The notes: generated by a model from the sequence alone, not told the origin. Positions 1-9,017 are shown, counted from the stretch's first letter. The stretch: 64,000 nucleotides of DNA from Enterobacteriaceae bacterium RIT691 (GCA_009668205.1 WJYM01000004.1:1-64000); one strand, 5' to 3'. Program-made: numbers and translations.

Positions 1-36
1 GAAACGCGGCTTTCGCTCACCGTTTCGAGGTGGCGT

Positions 37-64
37 ATATTACGCCTTCCTCTTTCAGAGTCAA
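37..64 (-). promoter_or_regulatory. rRNA operon promoter P2
   Basis: Read on the minus strand, a TTGACT -35 box (59-64) is followed after 16 bases by a TAATAT -10 box (37-42). The surrounding sequence is very like the P2 promoters of E. coli rrn operons, including the GTAATATACGCC core. Positions 1-36 would be the start of the transcribed leader. The boxA antiterminator and the 16S gene would lie just beyond the left edge. The context agrees: in E. coli the rrnH operon follows gmhB in the same direction. Confidence 0.85.
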
Positions 65-146
65 CCCTTTATTTCAGGATTTTTCTCTTCAACCGAACCG
101 GCTGTTTGTGTGAAGTGATTCACATCCGCCGTGTCGATGGAGGCGC

Positions 147-199
147 ATTATAGGGAGTTCTCGAGCGCCTGCAAGCATAAAAATGCATTTTTATTTCGT
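147..199 (-). promoter_or_regulatory. rRNA operon promoter P1 with UP element
   Basis: On the minus strand a TTGCAG -35 box (169-174), a 16-base spacer and a perfect TATAAT (147-152) are followed by the GC-rich start region GCGCC typical of stringently controlled rrn P1 promoters. The AT-rich block at about 175-199 is placed like an UP element for the RNA polymerase alpha subunit. P1 lies about 110 bases upstream of P2, the usual tandem arrangement. Fis sites would be expected further upstream, towards the end of gmhB, but were not resolved. Confidence 0.85.
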
Positions 200-226
200 T
201 TGCTCGCTTTATCACCTAAAAGCCGG

Positions 227-790
227 TTAATTGCGCTTTTTGATGGCCGCAGGCAGAGCTGCCAGGCTATCAATCACCCAATCTGCTGCTTTTTCAGCTT
301 CATCGGTCACAGGCTTGCCAGTGCGAACCAGAACTTTGGTGCCCACGCCAGCGGCTGTTGCTGCCAACATGTCTTCCAGTTTGTCGCCGACCATAAAGGA
401 AGCGTCCATGTCGATATGCAGATAATCACGGGCAGAAATCAGCATTCCTGGATTAGGCTTACGGCATTCGCAAACCTGACGGTACTCTTCAACGGATCCC
501 TGAGGATGATGAGGACAATAATAGATGCCGTCCAAATCCACATCGCGGTCGGCCAAAGACCAGTCCATCCATTCCGTCAGTGTTTCAAACTGGGCTTCGG
601 TGAATTTACCCCGAGCGATACCTGACTGGTTGGTCACGACCACCAGGGCATAACCCATCTTTTTCAGTTCACGCATGGCGTCAATGACACCCTCGATAAA
701 CTCAAACTCATCAATTTCGTGTACATAACCATGATCGACATTAATGGTGCCGTCACGGTCGAGGAAAATAGCGGGAACAGTCTTTGTCAC
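227..790 (-). CDS. gmhB: D-glycero-beta-D-manno-heptose-1,7-bisphosphate 7-phosphatase
   Basis: GmhB removes the C7 phosphate from heptose bisphosphate during ADP-heptose synthesis for the LPS inner core; it is cytosolic. The 187-residue protein has the HAD-family motif DRDGT with nucleophile D11 and general acid D13, the VVTNQSG motif II, and a Cys/His cluster (CPHH and later CEC) matching the zinc loop of this subfamily. E. coli GmhB is 191 residues; the C-terminus here is slightly shorter. It is transcribed towards the rRNA operon and divergently from metN. The start at 790 gives the expected [16 protein letters not shown]-terminus. Confidence 0.97.
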   Translation of the reverse strand: MTKTVPAIFLDRDGTINVDHGYVHEIDEFEFIEGVIDAMRELKKMGYALVVVTNQSGIARGKFTEAQFETLTEWMDWSLADRDVDLDGIYYCPHHPQGSVEEYRQVCECRKPNPGMLISARDYLHIDMDASFMVGDKLEDMLAATAAGVGTKVLVRTGKPVTDEAEKAADWVIDSLAALPAAIKKRN

Positions 791-873
791 CGGTTTGCTC
801 CTGAATAAGGCATGAGTCAGTAGTATCTCATGTTTCTTTTACCAGGAAAGTGTTCATTATCGTCTGTGCTGGA

Positions 874-902
874 TTGATTTAGACGTCTGGATGCCTTAAC
901 AT
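874..902 (+). promoter_or_regulatory. metNIQ promoter
   Basis: A TTGATT -35 box (874-879), a 17-base spacer and a TAACAT -10 box (897-902) lie about 80 bases upstream of metN. The spacer contains the MetJ operator, so bound repressor would block RNA polymerase directly. The call rests on spacing and box match only. Confidence 0.6.
881..896 (+). promoter_or_regulatory. MetJ operator (two met boxes)
   Basis: Positions 881-888 are a perfect AGACGTCT met box. The next eight bases, GGATGCCT, match the consensus at five of eight positions. MetJ with S-adenosylmethionine binds tandem 8-base boxes cooperatively, so a perfect box next to a weak one is a normal operator. It sits inside the metN promoter spacer. 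Confidence 0.8.
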
Positions 903-980
903 CCATTTCATTAACGGTCATCGCACCACGGCACTAGCAGAAAATGCCACGGCAAAACTTCATACGATAATAAATAACTA

Positions 981-2012
981 ATGATAAAACTTTCGAATAT
1001 CACCAAAGTGTTCCAGCAGGGGAACCGAACCATTCAGGCGCTGAACGATGTCAGCCTGCATGTACCTGCCGGACAAATTTATGGCGTCATCGGCGCATCG
1101 GGAGCAGGTAAAAGCACCCTGATTCGCTGCGTGAACTTGCTGGAGCGCCCAACCCAGGGAAGCGTTCTGGTTGACGGCCAGGATTTGACTGCACTTTCTG
1201 AGTCGCAGCTGACCAAGGCTCGTCGCCAGATTGGCATGATTTTCCAGCACTTTAATCTGCTGGCGTCCCGTACCGTGTTTGGTAACGTCGCGCTGCCGTT
1301 AGAGCTGGACAATACGCCGAAGGAAGAGATTAAACGCCGAGTGACCGAACTGCTGGAACTGGTCGGCCTTTCTGATAAACACGACAGCTACCCGGCAAAC
1401 CTGTCCGGTGGACAGAAACAGCGTGTCGCTATCGCCCGTGCGTTAGCCAGCAATCCTAAAGTCCTGCTGTGTGACGAAGCCACCAGCGCGCTGGATCCGG
1501 CAACCACCCGCTCCATTCTCGAATTACTGAAAGACATTAACCGCCGTCTGGGCCTGACTATTCTGTTGATCACCCATGAAATGGATGTGGTAAAACGCAT
1601 CTGTGATTGCGTGGCGGTTATCAGCAACGGTCAGCTGATTGAGCAAGACACCGTCAGCGAAGTCTTCTCTCATCCGAAGACCCCACTGGCTCAGCAATTT
1701 ATTCAGGCCACTCTGCATCTGGATATCCCGGAAGACTATCTGGCGCGACTGAAACCAGAACAGCAGCCAGCCAGCGTCCCTATGCTGCGCATGGAATTTA
1801 CCGGTCAATCCGTCGATGCCCCGCTGTTATCAGAAACTGCACGCCGCTTTAATGTAAACAACAACATTATTAGCGCGCAGATGGATTACGCAGGCGGCGT
1901 GAAGTTCGGCATTATGTTGACCGAAATGCACGGCACTCAAGAAGATACGCAGGCCGCTATCAGTTGGCTGCAGGAACACCATGTGAAAGTAGAGGTACTG
2001 GGTTATGTCTGA
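981..2012 (+). CDS. metN: Methionine ABC transporter ATP-binding protein MetN
   Basis: MetN is the ATPase of the MetNIQ importer for L- and D-methionine, at the inner face of the inner membrane. Visible are Walker [10 protein letters not shown] (residues 38-46), the LSGGQ signature, Walker B ending in CDEATSALD, and a C-terminal regulatory (NIL/ACT-like) domain from about residue 265. In E. coli that domain binds methionine and inhibits transport. The length of 343 equals E. coli MetN. The ATG at 981 has a poor ribosome-binding site but gives the conserved [11 protein letters not shown] start. The gene overlaps metI by 8 bases; MetJ control is predicted upstream. Confidence 0.98.
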   Translation: MIKLSNITKVFQQGNRTIQALNDVSLHVPAGQIYGVIGASGAGKSTLIRCVNLLERPTQGSVLVDGQDLTALSESQLTKARRQIGMIFQHFNLLASRTVFGNVALPLELDNTPKEEIKRRVTELLELVGLSDKHDSYPANLSGGQKQRVAIARALASNPKVLLCDEATSALDPATTRSILELLKDINRRLGLTILLITHEMDVVKRICDCVAVISNGQLIEQDTVSEVFSHPKTPLAQQFIQATLHLDIPEDYLARLKPEQQPASVPMLRMEFTGQSVDAPLLSETARRFNVNNNIISAQMDYAGGVKFGIMLTEMHGTQEDTQAAISWLQEHHVKVEVLGYV

Positions 2013-2658
2013 GCCAATGATGTGGTTGCTGGCGCGTGGCGTCTGGGAAACATTGGCCATGACCTTTGTTTCCGGTTTCTTCGGTTTTGTGCTCGGTCTG
2101 CCGGTAGGCGTGCTGCTGTATGTCACGCGTCCAGGACAGATTGCAGAAAACGTGAAGCTGTATCGCACGCTCTCCGCGCTGGTGAACATCTTCCGTTCTA
2201 TTCCGTTCATTATTCTGCTGGTGTGGATGATTCCTTTCACCCGTGTGATTGTTGGCACCTCCATCGGCCTGCAGGCAGCGATCGTTCCGCTGACGGTGGG
2301 CGCGGCGCCATTCATCGCTCGTATGGTTGAGAACGCATTGCTTGAAATCCCGACCGGGCTGATTGAAGCCTCCCGTGCGATGGGTGCCACCGTGATGCAG
2401 ATCGTTCGTAAAGTTCTGCTGCCGGAAGCGATGCCGGGTCTGGTGAACGCCGCCACGATCACCCTTATCACCCTGGTCGGTTATTCCGCCATGGGCGGCG
2501 CGGTTGGCGCTGGCGGTCTGGGTCAGATTGGTTATCAGTACGGCTACATCGGTTATAACGCTACGGTGATGAACACCGTGCTGGTCTTGCTGGTTGTTTT
2601 GGTTTATTTAATTCAATTCTCTGGCGATCGCATCGTCCGGGCTGTCACTCACAAGTAA
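2005..2658 (+). CDS. metI: Methionine ABC transporter permease MetI
   Basis: MetI forms the homodimeric inner-membrane channel of the methionine importer. The 217-residue protein has about five hydrophobic segments. It also carries the permease EAA loop starting EASRAMGAT (about residues 121-129), which docks onto MetN. It starts inside the end of metN, 8 bases before its stop codon, suggesting coupled translation. Length and sequence match E. coli MetI throughout. Confidence 0.97.
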   Translation: MSEPMMWLLARGVWETLAMTFVSGFFGFVLGLPVGVLLYVTRPGQIAENVKLYRTLSALVNIFRSIPFIILLVWMIPFTRVIVGTSIGLQAAIVPLTVGAAPFIARMVENALLEIPTGLIEASRAMGATVMQIVRKVLLPEAMPGLVNAATITLITLVGYSAMGGAVGAGGLGQIGYQYGYIGYNATVMNTVLVLLVVLVYLIQFSGDRIVRAVTHK

Positions 2659-2700
2659 CGTTACACACAACATACAACTCGAAGAGTTAAGGAAAAGAAT

Positions 2701-3516
2701 ATGGCGTTCAAATTTAAAACCTTTGCGGCAGTGGGTGCCCTGATTGGCTCTCTGGCTCTGGTCGGCTGCGGCCCGGATGAAAAAGATCCTAACCATATTA
2801 AAGTCGGTGTTATCGTCGGTGCAGAACAGCAGGTCGCTGAAGTTGCACAGAAAGTCGCAAAAGAGAAATACGGTCTGGACGTTGAGCTGGTGACCTTCAA
2901 CGACTACGTACTGCCGAACGAAGCGCTGAGCAAAGGCGATATCGACGCCAACGCCTTCCAGCATAAACCGTATCTGGATCAGCAAATCAAAGACCGCGGC
3001 TATAAGCTGGTGCCGGTTGGAAGTACCTTCGTGTACCCAATCGCAGGCTACTCTAAGAAAATCAAATCTCTGGACGAGCTGCAGCCGGGCTCCCAGGTTG
3101 CGGTTCCTAACGATCCAACCAACCTCGGCCGTTCCCTGCTGCTGCTGCAGAAAGTGGGCCTGATCAAACTGAAAGACGGTGTTGGCCTGCTGCCTACCGT
3201 GCTGGACGTGACCGAGAATCCAAAAAACCTGAAAATTGTTGAGCTGGAAGCCCCACAGCTGCCACGTTCTCTGGATGATGCCCAGATCGCTCTGGCCGTT
3301 ATCAACACCACCTATGCCAGCCAGATTGGCCTGACGCCGGCGAAAGACGGTATCTTTGTTGAAGACAAAGACTCCCCATACGTGAACCTGATCGTGAGCC
3401 GCGAAGACAACAAAGACGCGGAAAACGTGAAGAAATTCGTTGAAGCGTACCAGTCTGACGAAGTGTACGAAGCAGCCAACAAGATCTTCAACGGCGGTGC
3501 GGTTAAAGGCTGGTAA
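2701..3516 (+). CDS. metQ: Methionine-binding lipoprotein MetQ
   Basis: MetQ binds methionine in the periplasm and hands it to MetNI. The N-terminus is a lipoprotein signal with lipobox LVGC, lipidated at Cys23. The residues after it lack a +2 aspartate (G24), although MetQ is known to be anchored to the inner membrane. The rest is a NlpA-type (type II) binding protein, and the length of 271 equals E. coli. A GAGTTAAGGA ribosome-binding region precedes the ATG, 42 bases after metI. A strong terminator follows, closing the metNIQ operon. Confidence 0.97.
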   Translation: MAFKFKTFAAVGALIGSLALVGCGPDEKDPNHIKVGVIVGAEQQVAEVAQKVAKEKYGLDVELVTFNDYVLPNEALSKGDIDANAFQHKPYLDQQIKDRGYKLVPVGSTFVYPIAGYSKKIKSLDELQPGSQVAVPNDPTNLGRSLLLLQKVGLIKLKDGVGLLPTVLDVTENPKNLKIVELEAPQLPRSLDDAQIALAVINTTYASQIGLTPAKDGIFVEDKDSPYVNLIVSREDNKDAENVKKFVEAYQSDEVYEAANKIFNGGAVKGW

Positions 3517-3542
3517 TCTTTTCACAAAGTAATATCATTCAG

Positions 3543-3570
3543 GACGGGCTATATGCCCGTCTTGTTATTT
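3543..3570 (+). terminator. metNIQ terminator
   Basis: A 7-base-pair stem GACGGGC/GCCCGTC with a TATAT loop (3543-3561) is followed by TTGTTATTT. It lies 26 bases after the metQ stop and before rcsF, so rcsF probably has its own promoter or depends on read-through. Confidence 0.8.
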
Positions 3571-3622
3571 CTGCCACCACCTGATGCAATTAGTGGGGCT
3601 TTTTATTCATTGAGGAAATACT

Positions 3623-4027
3623 ATGCGTGCTTTACCGATCTGTTTCTTAGCGCTCATCCTGAGCGGCTGCTCCATGCTAAACAGATCTCCTGTAGAACCT
3701 GTACAAAGCACTGCAACTCCGCCGAAAACCGAGCCGGCTAAGCCAAAAGCGCCCCGCCCTGCTCCGGTCAAAATCTATAACAGCGCTGAAGAGCTGGTCG
3801 GGAAACCGTTCCGTGACCTCGGCACTGTGAGCGGCGATTCCTGCCAGGCCTCCAATCAGGACTCCCCGCCGAATATCCCGACTGCCCGTAAACGTCTGCA
3901 AATCAACGCGGCAAAAATGAAGGCCAATGCGGTCCTGCTGCACAGCTGTGAAGTGACCAGCGGAACGCCAGGCTGTTATCGTCAGGCCGTCTGCCTCGGC
4001 ACCGCCCTCAACGTTTCGGCAAAATGA
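3623..4027 (+). CDS. rcsF: Rcs stress sensor outer-membrane lipoprotein RcsF
   Basis: RcsF senses LPS and peptidoglycan damage and activates the Rcs phosphorelay by contacting IgaA. The 134-residue protein has a lipobox LSGC (lipidated Cys16), then a proline- and lysine-rich stretch (about residues 24-50). The linker is known to thread through outer-membrane proteins. The folded domain that follows has four cysteines (DSC, HSC, GCY, AVC), consistent with two disulfides. Length equals E. coli RcsF. A GAGGAAA ribosome-binding site precedes the ATG. The stop overlaps the trmO start by 4 bases (ATGA). Confidence 0.97.
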   Translation: MRALPICFLALILSGCSMLNRSPVEPVQSTATPPKTEPAKPKAPRPAPVKIYNSAEELVGKPFRDLGTVSGDSCQASNQDSPPNIPTARKRLQINAAKMKANAVLLHSCEVTSGTPGCYRQAVCLGTALNVSAK

Positions 4028-4731
4028 GTGGATTTTCCTTTGAGCAGATAGGCGTTATCTGCTCGCCCTATAAAGAAAAGTTTGCCGTGCCGCGCCAACC
4101 AGGTCTTGTTCAGCATGGCAACGGTGAGCTTCACTTAATGGCGCCGTATAACCAGGCCGACGCGGTACGCGGCCTGGAAGCGTTCAGCCATCTGTGGGTC
4201 CTTTTTGTCTTTCATCAAACGATGGAAGGCGGCTGGCGTCCAACGGTTCGCCCACCCCGTCTTGGCGGCAATGCCAGAATGGGCGTGTTTGCCACCCGTT
4301 CTACTTTTCGTCCGAACCCAATCGGTATGTCACTGGTTGAGCTCAAAGGCATTCGCTGCCAGAAAGATCAGGTTATCCTGCAATTAGGCAGCCTCGATCT
4401 GGTGGATGGAACCCCTGTCGTAGACATCAAACCTTATCTGCCGTTTGCCGAAGCCTTGCCTGACGCGCAGGCCAGCTACGCACAGCAGGCACCCATTGCC
4501 GGAGTGAATGTCAGCTTTACGCCAGAACTGGAAAGCCAATTCCCGCAATTAGAAAAGCGCTACCCGCATCTGCGCGCCTTTATTCAGGATGTTCTGGCTC
4601 AGGATCCGCGTCCTGCGTACCGCAAAGGGGAAGAGGCGGGCAAAACGTATGCCGTCTGGCTGCATGATTTTAACGTCCGCTGGCGCATCACAGCGTCTGG
4701 TTTTGAAGTCTTTGCGCTAGAAGCACGCTAA
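4024..4731 (+). CDS. trmO: tRNA (N6-threonylcarbamoyladenosine37-N6)-methyltransferase TrmO
   Basis: TrmO (YaeB/TsaA) uses S-adenosylmethionine to methylate t6A37 to m6t6A in threonine tRNAs. The 235-residue protein carries the hallmark segments of the TsaA/VirR family, for example GVFATRSTFRPNPIG and DLVDGTPVVDIKPYLP. The fold is a beta-barrel methyltransferase. It starts within the rcsF stop codon, so translation is probably coupled. There is no functional link between the two products that I know of. Confidence 0.95.
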   Translation: MSGFSFEQIGVICSPYKEKFAVPRQPGLVQHGNGELHLMAPYNQADAVRGLEAFSHLWVLFVFHQTMEGGWRPTVRPPRLGGNARMGVFATRSTFRPNPIGMSLVELKGIRCQKDQVILQLGSLDLVDGTPVVDIKPYLPFAEALPDAQASYAQQAPIAGVNVSFTPELESQFPQLEKRYPHLRAFIQDVLAQDPRPAYRKGEEAGKTYAVWLHDFNVRWRITASGFEVFALEAR

Positions 4732-4841
4732 TTTTCACCTCCTCTCTTTTGGCATCTCTGCCAGACTGATAAACTAAACCACTTTTTTTGTGTCAGGCAG
4801 GGCCCTGCCTGTTCCGATCGTTCAAATGGAACCGTAATAAC

Positions 4842-6560
4842 ATGCGTACTAGTCACTACTTGCTCTCCACGCTGAAGGAGACACCTGCCGACGCTGAGGT
4901 TATCAGCCACCAGCTGATGCTGCGCGCCGGGATGATCCGCAAGCTGGCCTCCGGGTTATACACCTGGCTGCCGACCGGCGTGCGCGTCCTGAAAAAAGTC
5001 GAAAACATCGTGCGTGAAGAAATGAACAACGCCGGTGCGATTGAGGTGTTAATGCCGGTCGTTCAGCCTTCTGAACTGTGGGAAGAGAGCGGTCGTTGGG
5101 AACAATATGGTCCGGAACTGCTGCGTATTGCCGATCGTGGCGATCGTCCGTTCGTCCTCGGCCCAACGCATGAAGAAGTGATTACTGACCTGATTCGTAA
5201 CGAGCTGAGCTCTTACAAACAGCTGCCGCTGAACTTTTATCAGGTGCAGACGAAGTTCCGTGATGAAGTTCGCCCACGTTTTGGCGTGATGCGCTCCCGC
5301 GAATTCATCATGAAAGATGCCTACTCATTCCATACGTCTCAGGAATCTCTCCAGGAAACCTATGACGCGATGTATACGGCCTACAGCAATATCTTCAGCC
5401 GTATGGGTCTGGATTTCCGCGCCGTGCAGGCAGATACCGGTTCTATCGGCGGCAGCGCGTCTCACGAATTCCAGGTACTGGCGCAGAGCGGTGAAGATGA
5501 TGTGATCTTCTCTGATGCCTCTGATTTCGCCGCGAACATCGAGTTTGCTGAAGCGCTGGCCCCTAAAGAGCCACGTGCCGCAGCGACTCAGGAAATGACG
5601 CTGGTTGATACGCCAAACGCGAAAACCATCGCCGAGCTGGTTGAGCAGTTCAATCTGCCGATTGAAAAAACCGTGAAAACCCTGCTGGTGAAAGCGGTGG
5701 AAGACAGCGCTTACCCGCTGGTTGCTCTGCTGGTTCGTGGCGATCATGAACTGAATGAAGTGAAAGCCGAAAAACTGCCACAGGTCGCCAGCCCGCTGAC
5801 CTTCGCGACCGAAGCGGAGATTCGCGCGCTCGTCAATGCAGGTCCAGGTTCACTGGGTCCGGTCAACATGCCAATTCCGGTTGTTATCGACCGTACGGTT
5901 TCGGCAATGAGCGATTTCGCCGCTGGCGCAAACATTGATGGTAAGCACTACTTTGGCATCAACTGGGATCGCGATGCAGCGACGCCAGAAGTGGCTGACA
6001 TCCGTAACGTGGTCGCAGGCGATCCAAGCCCGGATGGTAAAGGCACCCTGATGATCAAACGCGGTATCGAAGTGGGCCATATCTTCCAGCTCGGGACGAA
6101 GTACTCCGAAGCGATGAAAGCCTCTGTACAAGGTGAAGATGGCCGTAACCAGACGCTGACCATGGGTTGCTATGGTATCGGTGTGACTCGCGTCGTGGCA
6201 GCAGCGATTGAGCAGAACCATGACGAGCGTGGCATTGTTTGGCCAGATAACATCGCTCCATTCCAGGTTGCGATTCTGCCAATGAACATGCACAAATCCT
6301 ATCGTGTACAGGAACTGGCTGAAAAACTTTACGCTGAACTTACCGCACAGGGTATTGAAGTGCTGATGGATGACCGTAAAGAGCGTCCAGGCGTGATGTT
6401 CGCGGATATGGAGCTGATTGGTATTCCACACACCGTGGTGATCGGCGACCGCAACCTCGACAGCGATGACATCGAGTACAAATACCGTCGCAACGGCGAG
6501 AAGCAGATGATCAAAACCGGGGATATCCTCAACTACCTGGTGAAAGCCATCAAAGGCTAA
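4842..6560 (+). CDS. proS: Proline--tRNA ligase
   Basis: ProS charges tRNA-Pro with proline in the cytosol. The 572-residue protein is a bacterial-type (type 3) class II synthetase: N-terminal catalytic core with PTHEEVITD and the [17 protein letters not shown] motif 2. An inserted editing domain (about residues 224-407), which deacylates Ala-tRNA, comes next. Motif 3 is GCYGIGVTR, and a C-terminal anticodon-binding domain ends the protein. An in-frame ATG 18 codons upstream exists, but the ATG at 4842 gives the conserved [20 protein letters not shown] start and the E. coli length. Confidence 0.97.
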   Translation: MRTSHYLLSTLKETPADAEVISHQLMLRAGMIRKLASGLYTWLPTGVRVLKKVENIVREEMNNAGAIEVLMPVVQPSELWEESGRWEQYGPELLRIADRGDRPFVLGPTHEEVITDLIRNELSSYKQLPLNFYQVQTKFRDEVRPRFGVMRSREFIMKDAYSFHTSQESLQETYDAMYTAYSNIFSRMGLDFRAVQADTGSIGGSASHEFQVLAQSGEDDVIFSDASDFAANIEFAEALAPKEPRAAATQEMTLVDTPNAKTIAELVEQFNLPIEKTVKTLLVKAVEDSAYPLVALLVRGDHELNEVKAEKLPQVASPLTFATEAEIRALVNAGPGSLGPVNMPIPVVIDRTVSAMSDFAAGANIDGKHYFGINWDRDAATPEVADIRNVVAGDPSPDGKGTLMIKRGIEVGHIFQLGTKYSEAMKASVQGEDGRNQTLTMGCYGIGVTRVVAAAIEQNHDERGIVWPDNIAPFQVAILPMNMHKSYRVQELAEKLYAELTAQGIEVLMDDRKERPGVMFADMELIGIPHTVVIGDRNLDSDDIEYKYRRNGEKQMIKTGDILNYLVKAIKG

Positions 6561-6584
6561 TCTTCCTCTGTCGCCACCAGCACA

Positions 6585-6617
6585 ATGCCCGCCATCTCAG
6601 ATAGCGGGCATTTTTTT
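6585..6617 (+). terminator. proS terminator
   Basis: An 8-base-pair stem ATGCCCGC/GCGGGCAT (6585-6592 with 6604-6611) is followed by seven T residues, 25 bases after the proS stop. nlpE converges from the other side. Confidence 0.9.
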
Positions 6618-6645
6618 ATGCCTGAGGGCCAGCGTCAGGCGATCG

Positions 6646-7347
6646 CTAGCGCTTGTCGCACGCTTTGCCTGGAATAAACTTCGCGTCTTTATCCGTCTTC
6701 AGCGTTTTCACCTGCTCACCCGTGTCAGGGTTTGGCTCCAGCGTGAAGTGCCCTTCGACCATCAGCAGCACGGGTTTAGACGCATCGCCACGTGCCGCAG
6801 CATAATCGCGTTCCAGCTGCGCGTTGTTGGCAACGGAGACCCGTTTGCCCGTTGCACAGTCGGTAAAGGTCGCCGCATCTGCCATGTAGAAGTACATGCC
6901 GCGCATTGCCATTGGCGTCACCGGAAGGCTGGATTTAACCGGTTCAAGCGTGTAATTCAGCGAAGAAACAATCGGGTTGCCCTCACGATCGAGCATTTCC
7001 AGCTTGTCACCTTTCGCCTGATAGTAGGTTTTCTCACCTTTGCTGTCCGTCAGCACCAGCTTTTCTGCGGTGCGGGCCCAGGTGCCATACGAACCAAAGG
7101 AAGAGGGTTCATGCCGGACGCCCTGATAGCGCTCGTTCATTACCCAGGTACCGTCTTTTTCCAGAAATAGCGTGGTCTCGATACCTTCGCAATCTGCGCA
7201 CGGTAAAATCCCACGCCAGCTTTGCTGCATCGGCTGCAGAGATTGCTCCTGCCCCGGTTTTAACACCTGCTCATCCGAACGGTTGTTACACCCAGGCAAT
7301 GCCAACAGGATCCCCATTGCCGCCAGTGCGACCAGTACCTTTTTCAC
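6646..7347 (-). CDS. nlpE: Envelope-stress lipoprotein NlpE (CutF)
   Basis: NlpE is an outer-membrane lipoprotein that reports surface contact and failed lipoprotein trafficking or disulfide formation to the Cpx two-component system. The 233-residue protein has lipobox LPGC (Cys20) and a CADC redox-type pair in the N-terminal domain. It also has a C-terminal domain with two more cysteines (CATG and KACDKR), whose disulfide state is sensed in E. coli. E. coli NlpE is about 236 residues. It converges with proS; E. coli has yaeF between the two, absent here. arfB lies 32 bases upstream on the same strand. Confidence 0.96.
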   Translation of the reverse strand: MKKVLVALAAMGILLALPGCNNRSDEQVLKPGQEQSLQPMQQSWRGILPCADCEGIETTLFLEKDGTWVMNERYQGVRHEPSSFGSYGTWARTAEKLVLTDSKGEKTYYQAKGDKLEMLDREGNPIVSSLNYTLEPVKSSLPVTPMAMRGMYFYMADAATFTDCATGKRVSVANNAQLERDYAAARGDASKPVLLMVEGHFTLEPNPDTGEQVKTLKTDKDAKFIPGKACDKR

Positions 7348-7379
7348 CTTAAATATCCTTATGCTGTTATGGCTTTTAA

Positions 7380-7802
7380 TCAGTCACCGGAATGTCGCAC
7401 TTTCCCACGCATGGCTTTGACTGAAGATTTTTGCGATTTTGAGACCAGACGGCGCTCTTTCGATGCCCGTGTCGGCCGGGTGGCACGGCGAGCTTTTTGC
7501 TCTACCGTCAGCGTCTGGATAACAGACACCAGACGCGCCAGCGCCGCTTCGCGGTTCATTTCCTGGCGACGGTATTCCTGTGCCTTAATAATGATCACGC
7601 CATCTGCCGTGATTAAATGATGGCTGGCCGCCAACAGACGTTCTTTATAATACTCTGGCAGGCTTGAGGCTCGAATGTCAAAACGCAAGTGAATCGCCGA
7701 CGAGGTCTTATTCACATGCTGCCCACCATTACCCTGCGCACGAATAGCCGTGATTTCCACCTCCTCGTCGGCAAGGGATACCTGCCTGGAGATGACAATC
7801 AT
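7380..7802 (-). CDS. arfB: Alternative ribosome-rescue peptidyl-tRNA hydrolase ArfB
   Basis: ArfB (YaeJ) releases peptides from ribosomes stalled at the 3' end of truncated mRNAs, as a back-up for tmRNA. The GGQ motif is at residues 26-28 within [11 protein letters not shown]. The basic C-terminal tail, rich in K and R over the last 35 residues, is the part known to enter the empty mRNA channel. The length of 140 equals E. coli ArfB. Its start overlaps the yaeQ stop by 4 bases, suggesting coupled translation. Confidence 0.97.
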   Translation of the reverse strand: MIVISRQVSLADEEVEITAIRAQGNGGQHVNKTSSAIHLRFDIRASSLPEYYKERLLAASHHLITADGVIIIKAQEYRRQEMNREAALARLVSVIQTLTVEQKARRATRPTRASKERRLVSKSQKSSVKAMRGKVRHSGD

Positions 7803-8344
7803 TGCGCCTGCTGCCAGTTTACCGGCACGATTTCCAGATTGTTCTGATCATCGGAAAGCCAGATTGTCCCTTCCTGAAGCGTCGCCTGCAGCGTCATATT
7901 ACGGGCGGCAAATGCGGTCAGTTGAGCCAATTTTTCATCATCGAAATACCAAACCGTCAGATTACGATACCCCGCCAGCGCAGCCTGATTTTGCTGCCAC
8001 CAGATTTCAGCCGCTCTGCTGTTATAGGTAAACAGCACCACCTGTTCTGAACGGGAACAGGCTTTCTTGATGCGTCGTTCCTCAGGTAGCCCAAGCTCAA
8101 TCCAGAGGTCTACCCCCAGATGATCGTTAAGCAGCCACACTTCGGGTTCATCGTCAGCACTCAGGCCACGGGTAAACTGCAGACGATCGTCAGCATTCAT
8201 TATCCATGCCAGCAGGCGCAGCATCATTCGCTCTTCCGTTTCGGAAGGATGACGAGCCAGCGTCAGGTTGGCATCAAGAAATTGGTTACGATCGAGATCG
8301 GCGACATTCACTGCCGCTTTGTAAATTGTCGCTTTCAGCGCCAT
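7799..8344 (-). CDS. yaeQ: YaeQ family protein of unknown function
   Basis: YaeQ is a conserved cytosolic protein whose exact job is not established; family structures resemble the PD-(D/E)XK nuclease fold. In E. coli and Salmonella, yaeQ was linked to suppression of loss of the antiterminator RfaH. The 181 residues begin [20 protein letters not shown], as in E. coli. An in-frame ATG 16 codons upstream was rejected because the start at 8344 has an AGGAG site and the family length. It forms a two-gene unit with arfB. Confidence 0.93.
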   Translation of the reverse strand: MALKATIYKAAVNVADLDRNQFLDANLTLARHPSETEERMMLRLLAWIMNADDRLQFTRGLSADDEPEVWLLNDHLGVDLWIELGLPEERRIKKACSRSEQVVLFTYNSRAAEIWWQQNQAALAGYRNLTVWYFDDEKLAQLTAFAARNMTLQATLQEGTIWLSDDQNNLEIVPVNWQQAQ

Positions 8345-8428
8345 GATTTTACTCCTGAAAATTGTCCGCCATTGTAACGAATCTGGCGCCAAAAGGCTGT
8401 TGGCAATTCACGGCAAGCGCGCTCATCT

Positions 8429-8460
8429 TGCTGATATTGCTTAAATGAGTATGGTATAGT
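8429..8460 (+). promoter_or_regulatory. Candidate yaeP-rof promoter
   Basis: TATAGT (8455-8460) is preceded by TGG, making an extended -10 element. A possible -35 TTGCTG (8429-8434) is at a long 20-base spacing, so the extended -10 probably carries most of the recognition. It lies about 80 bases upstream of yaeP in the gap divergent from yaeQ. Confidence 0.4.
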
Positions 8461-8538
8461 CACCTTGCTAAACAGAGTTTATCTTCGTAGGCTTAAACTT
8501 GCATCCACTGTTAAGTCAGAACGCTGACAGGAGGGTAT

Positions 8539-8739
8539 GTGGAAAAATATTGTGAGTTAATACGCAAGCGGTATGCGGAAATAGCCAGCGGAGACTTAGG
8601 ATACGTTCCGGATGCGCTGGGTTGTGTACTTAAAGTCTTGAATGAAGTGGCGGCGGATGACGCCTGTTCAGAGTCGGTCAGAGAAAAAGCGGCCTATGCG
8701 GCAGCAAACTTACTGGTGAGCGATTATGTCAACGAATGA
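8539..8739 (+). CDS. yaeP: YaeP, small UPF0253 protein of unknown function
   Basis: This 66-residue acidic protein matches E. coli YaeP almost residue for residue ([19 protein letters not shown] start, LLVSDYVNE end). It starts with GTG, preceded at 4 bases by a perfect AGGAGG site (8529-8534). The ATG at 8537 is out of frame and cannot be the start. Its end overlaps rof by 14 bases in another frame, so the two are translated together. The strict conservation and linkage to rof hint at a role connected with Rho, but this is inference. Confidence 0.95.
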   Translation: MEKYCELIRKRYAEIASGDLGYVPDALGCVLKVLNEVAADDACSESVREKAAYAAANLLVSDYVNE

Positions 8740-8986
8740 GTCTTATCAACCGATCAACTGTGATGACTATGACAATCTCGAACTCGCCTGCCAGCACCAT
8801 CTGGTTTTAACGCTGGCGCTGAAAGATGGCGAAGTCCTGAAGGCGAAGGCCAGTGACTTAGTCTCACGCAAAAACGTCGAGTATCTGGTGGTGGAAGCCT
8901 CGGGTGAAAATCGTGAACTGCGACTCGACAAAATAGCCAGCTTCAGCCACCCGGAAATCGGCACGGTGGTCGTGAGCGAAGAGTAA
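8726..8986 (+). CDS. rof: Rho inhibitor Rof (YaeO)
   Basis: Rof binds the Rho hexamer near its primary RNA-binding sites and inhibits Rho-dependent termination. The 86-residue protein has the Sm-like beta-barrel sequence of the family ([14 protein letters not shown] near the N-terminus, [12 protein letters not shown] at the end). It is two residues longer at the N-terminus than the E. coli form. It overlaps yaeP and is closed by a hairpin terminator that runs into the tail of convergent tilS. Confidence 0.96.
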   Translation: MSTNESYQPINCDDYDNLELACQHHLVLTLALKDGEVLKAKASDLVSRKNVEYLVVEASGENRELRLDKIASFSHPEIGTVVVSEE

Positions 8987-8993
8987 TCTGGAG

Positions 8994-9017
8994 CGGGCAG
9001 TGTTACTGCCCGTTTTT
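8994..9017 (+). terminator. rof terminator overlapping the tilS stop codon
   Basis: A 7-base-pair stem CGGGCAG/CTGCCCG (8994-9012) with a TGTTA loop is followed by TTTTT. The loop and 3' arm contain the end of tilS, whose stop codon is at 9003-9005. The minus-strand side has no T-run, so it should act on the rof transcript only. Confidence 0.85.

Noticed and set aside
2608-3525. Minus-strand open frame of 305 codons over metQ
   Set aside because: It covers metQ in antisense and its product is dominated by F, V, Q and R in a pattern expected from reversing biased codons.
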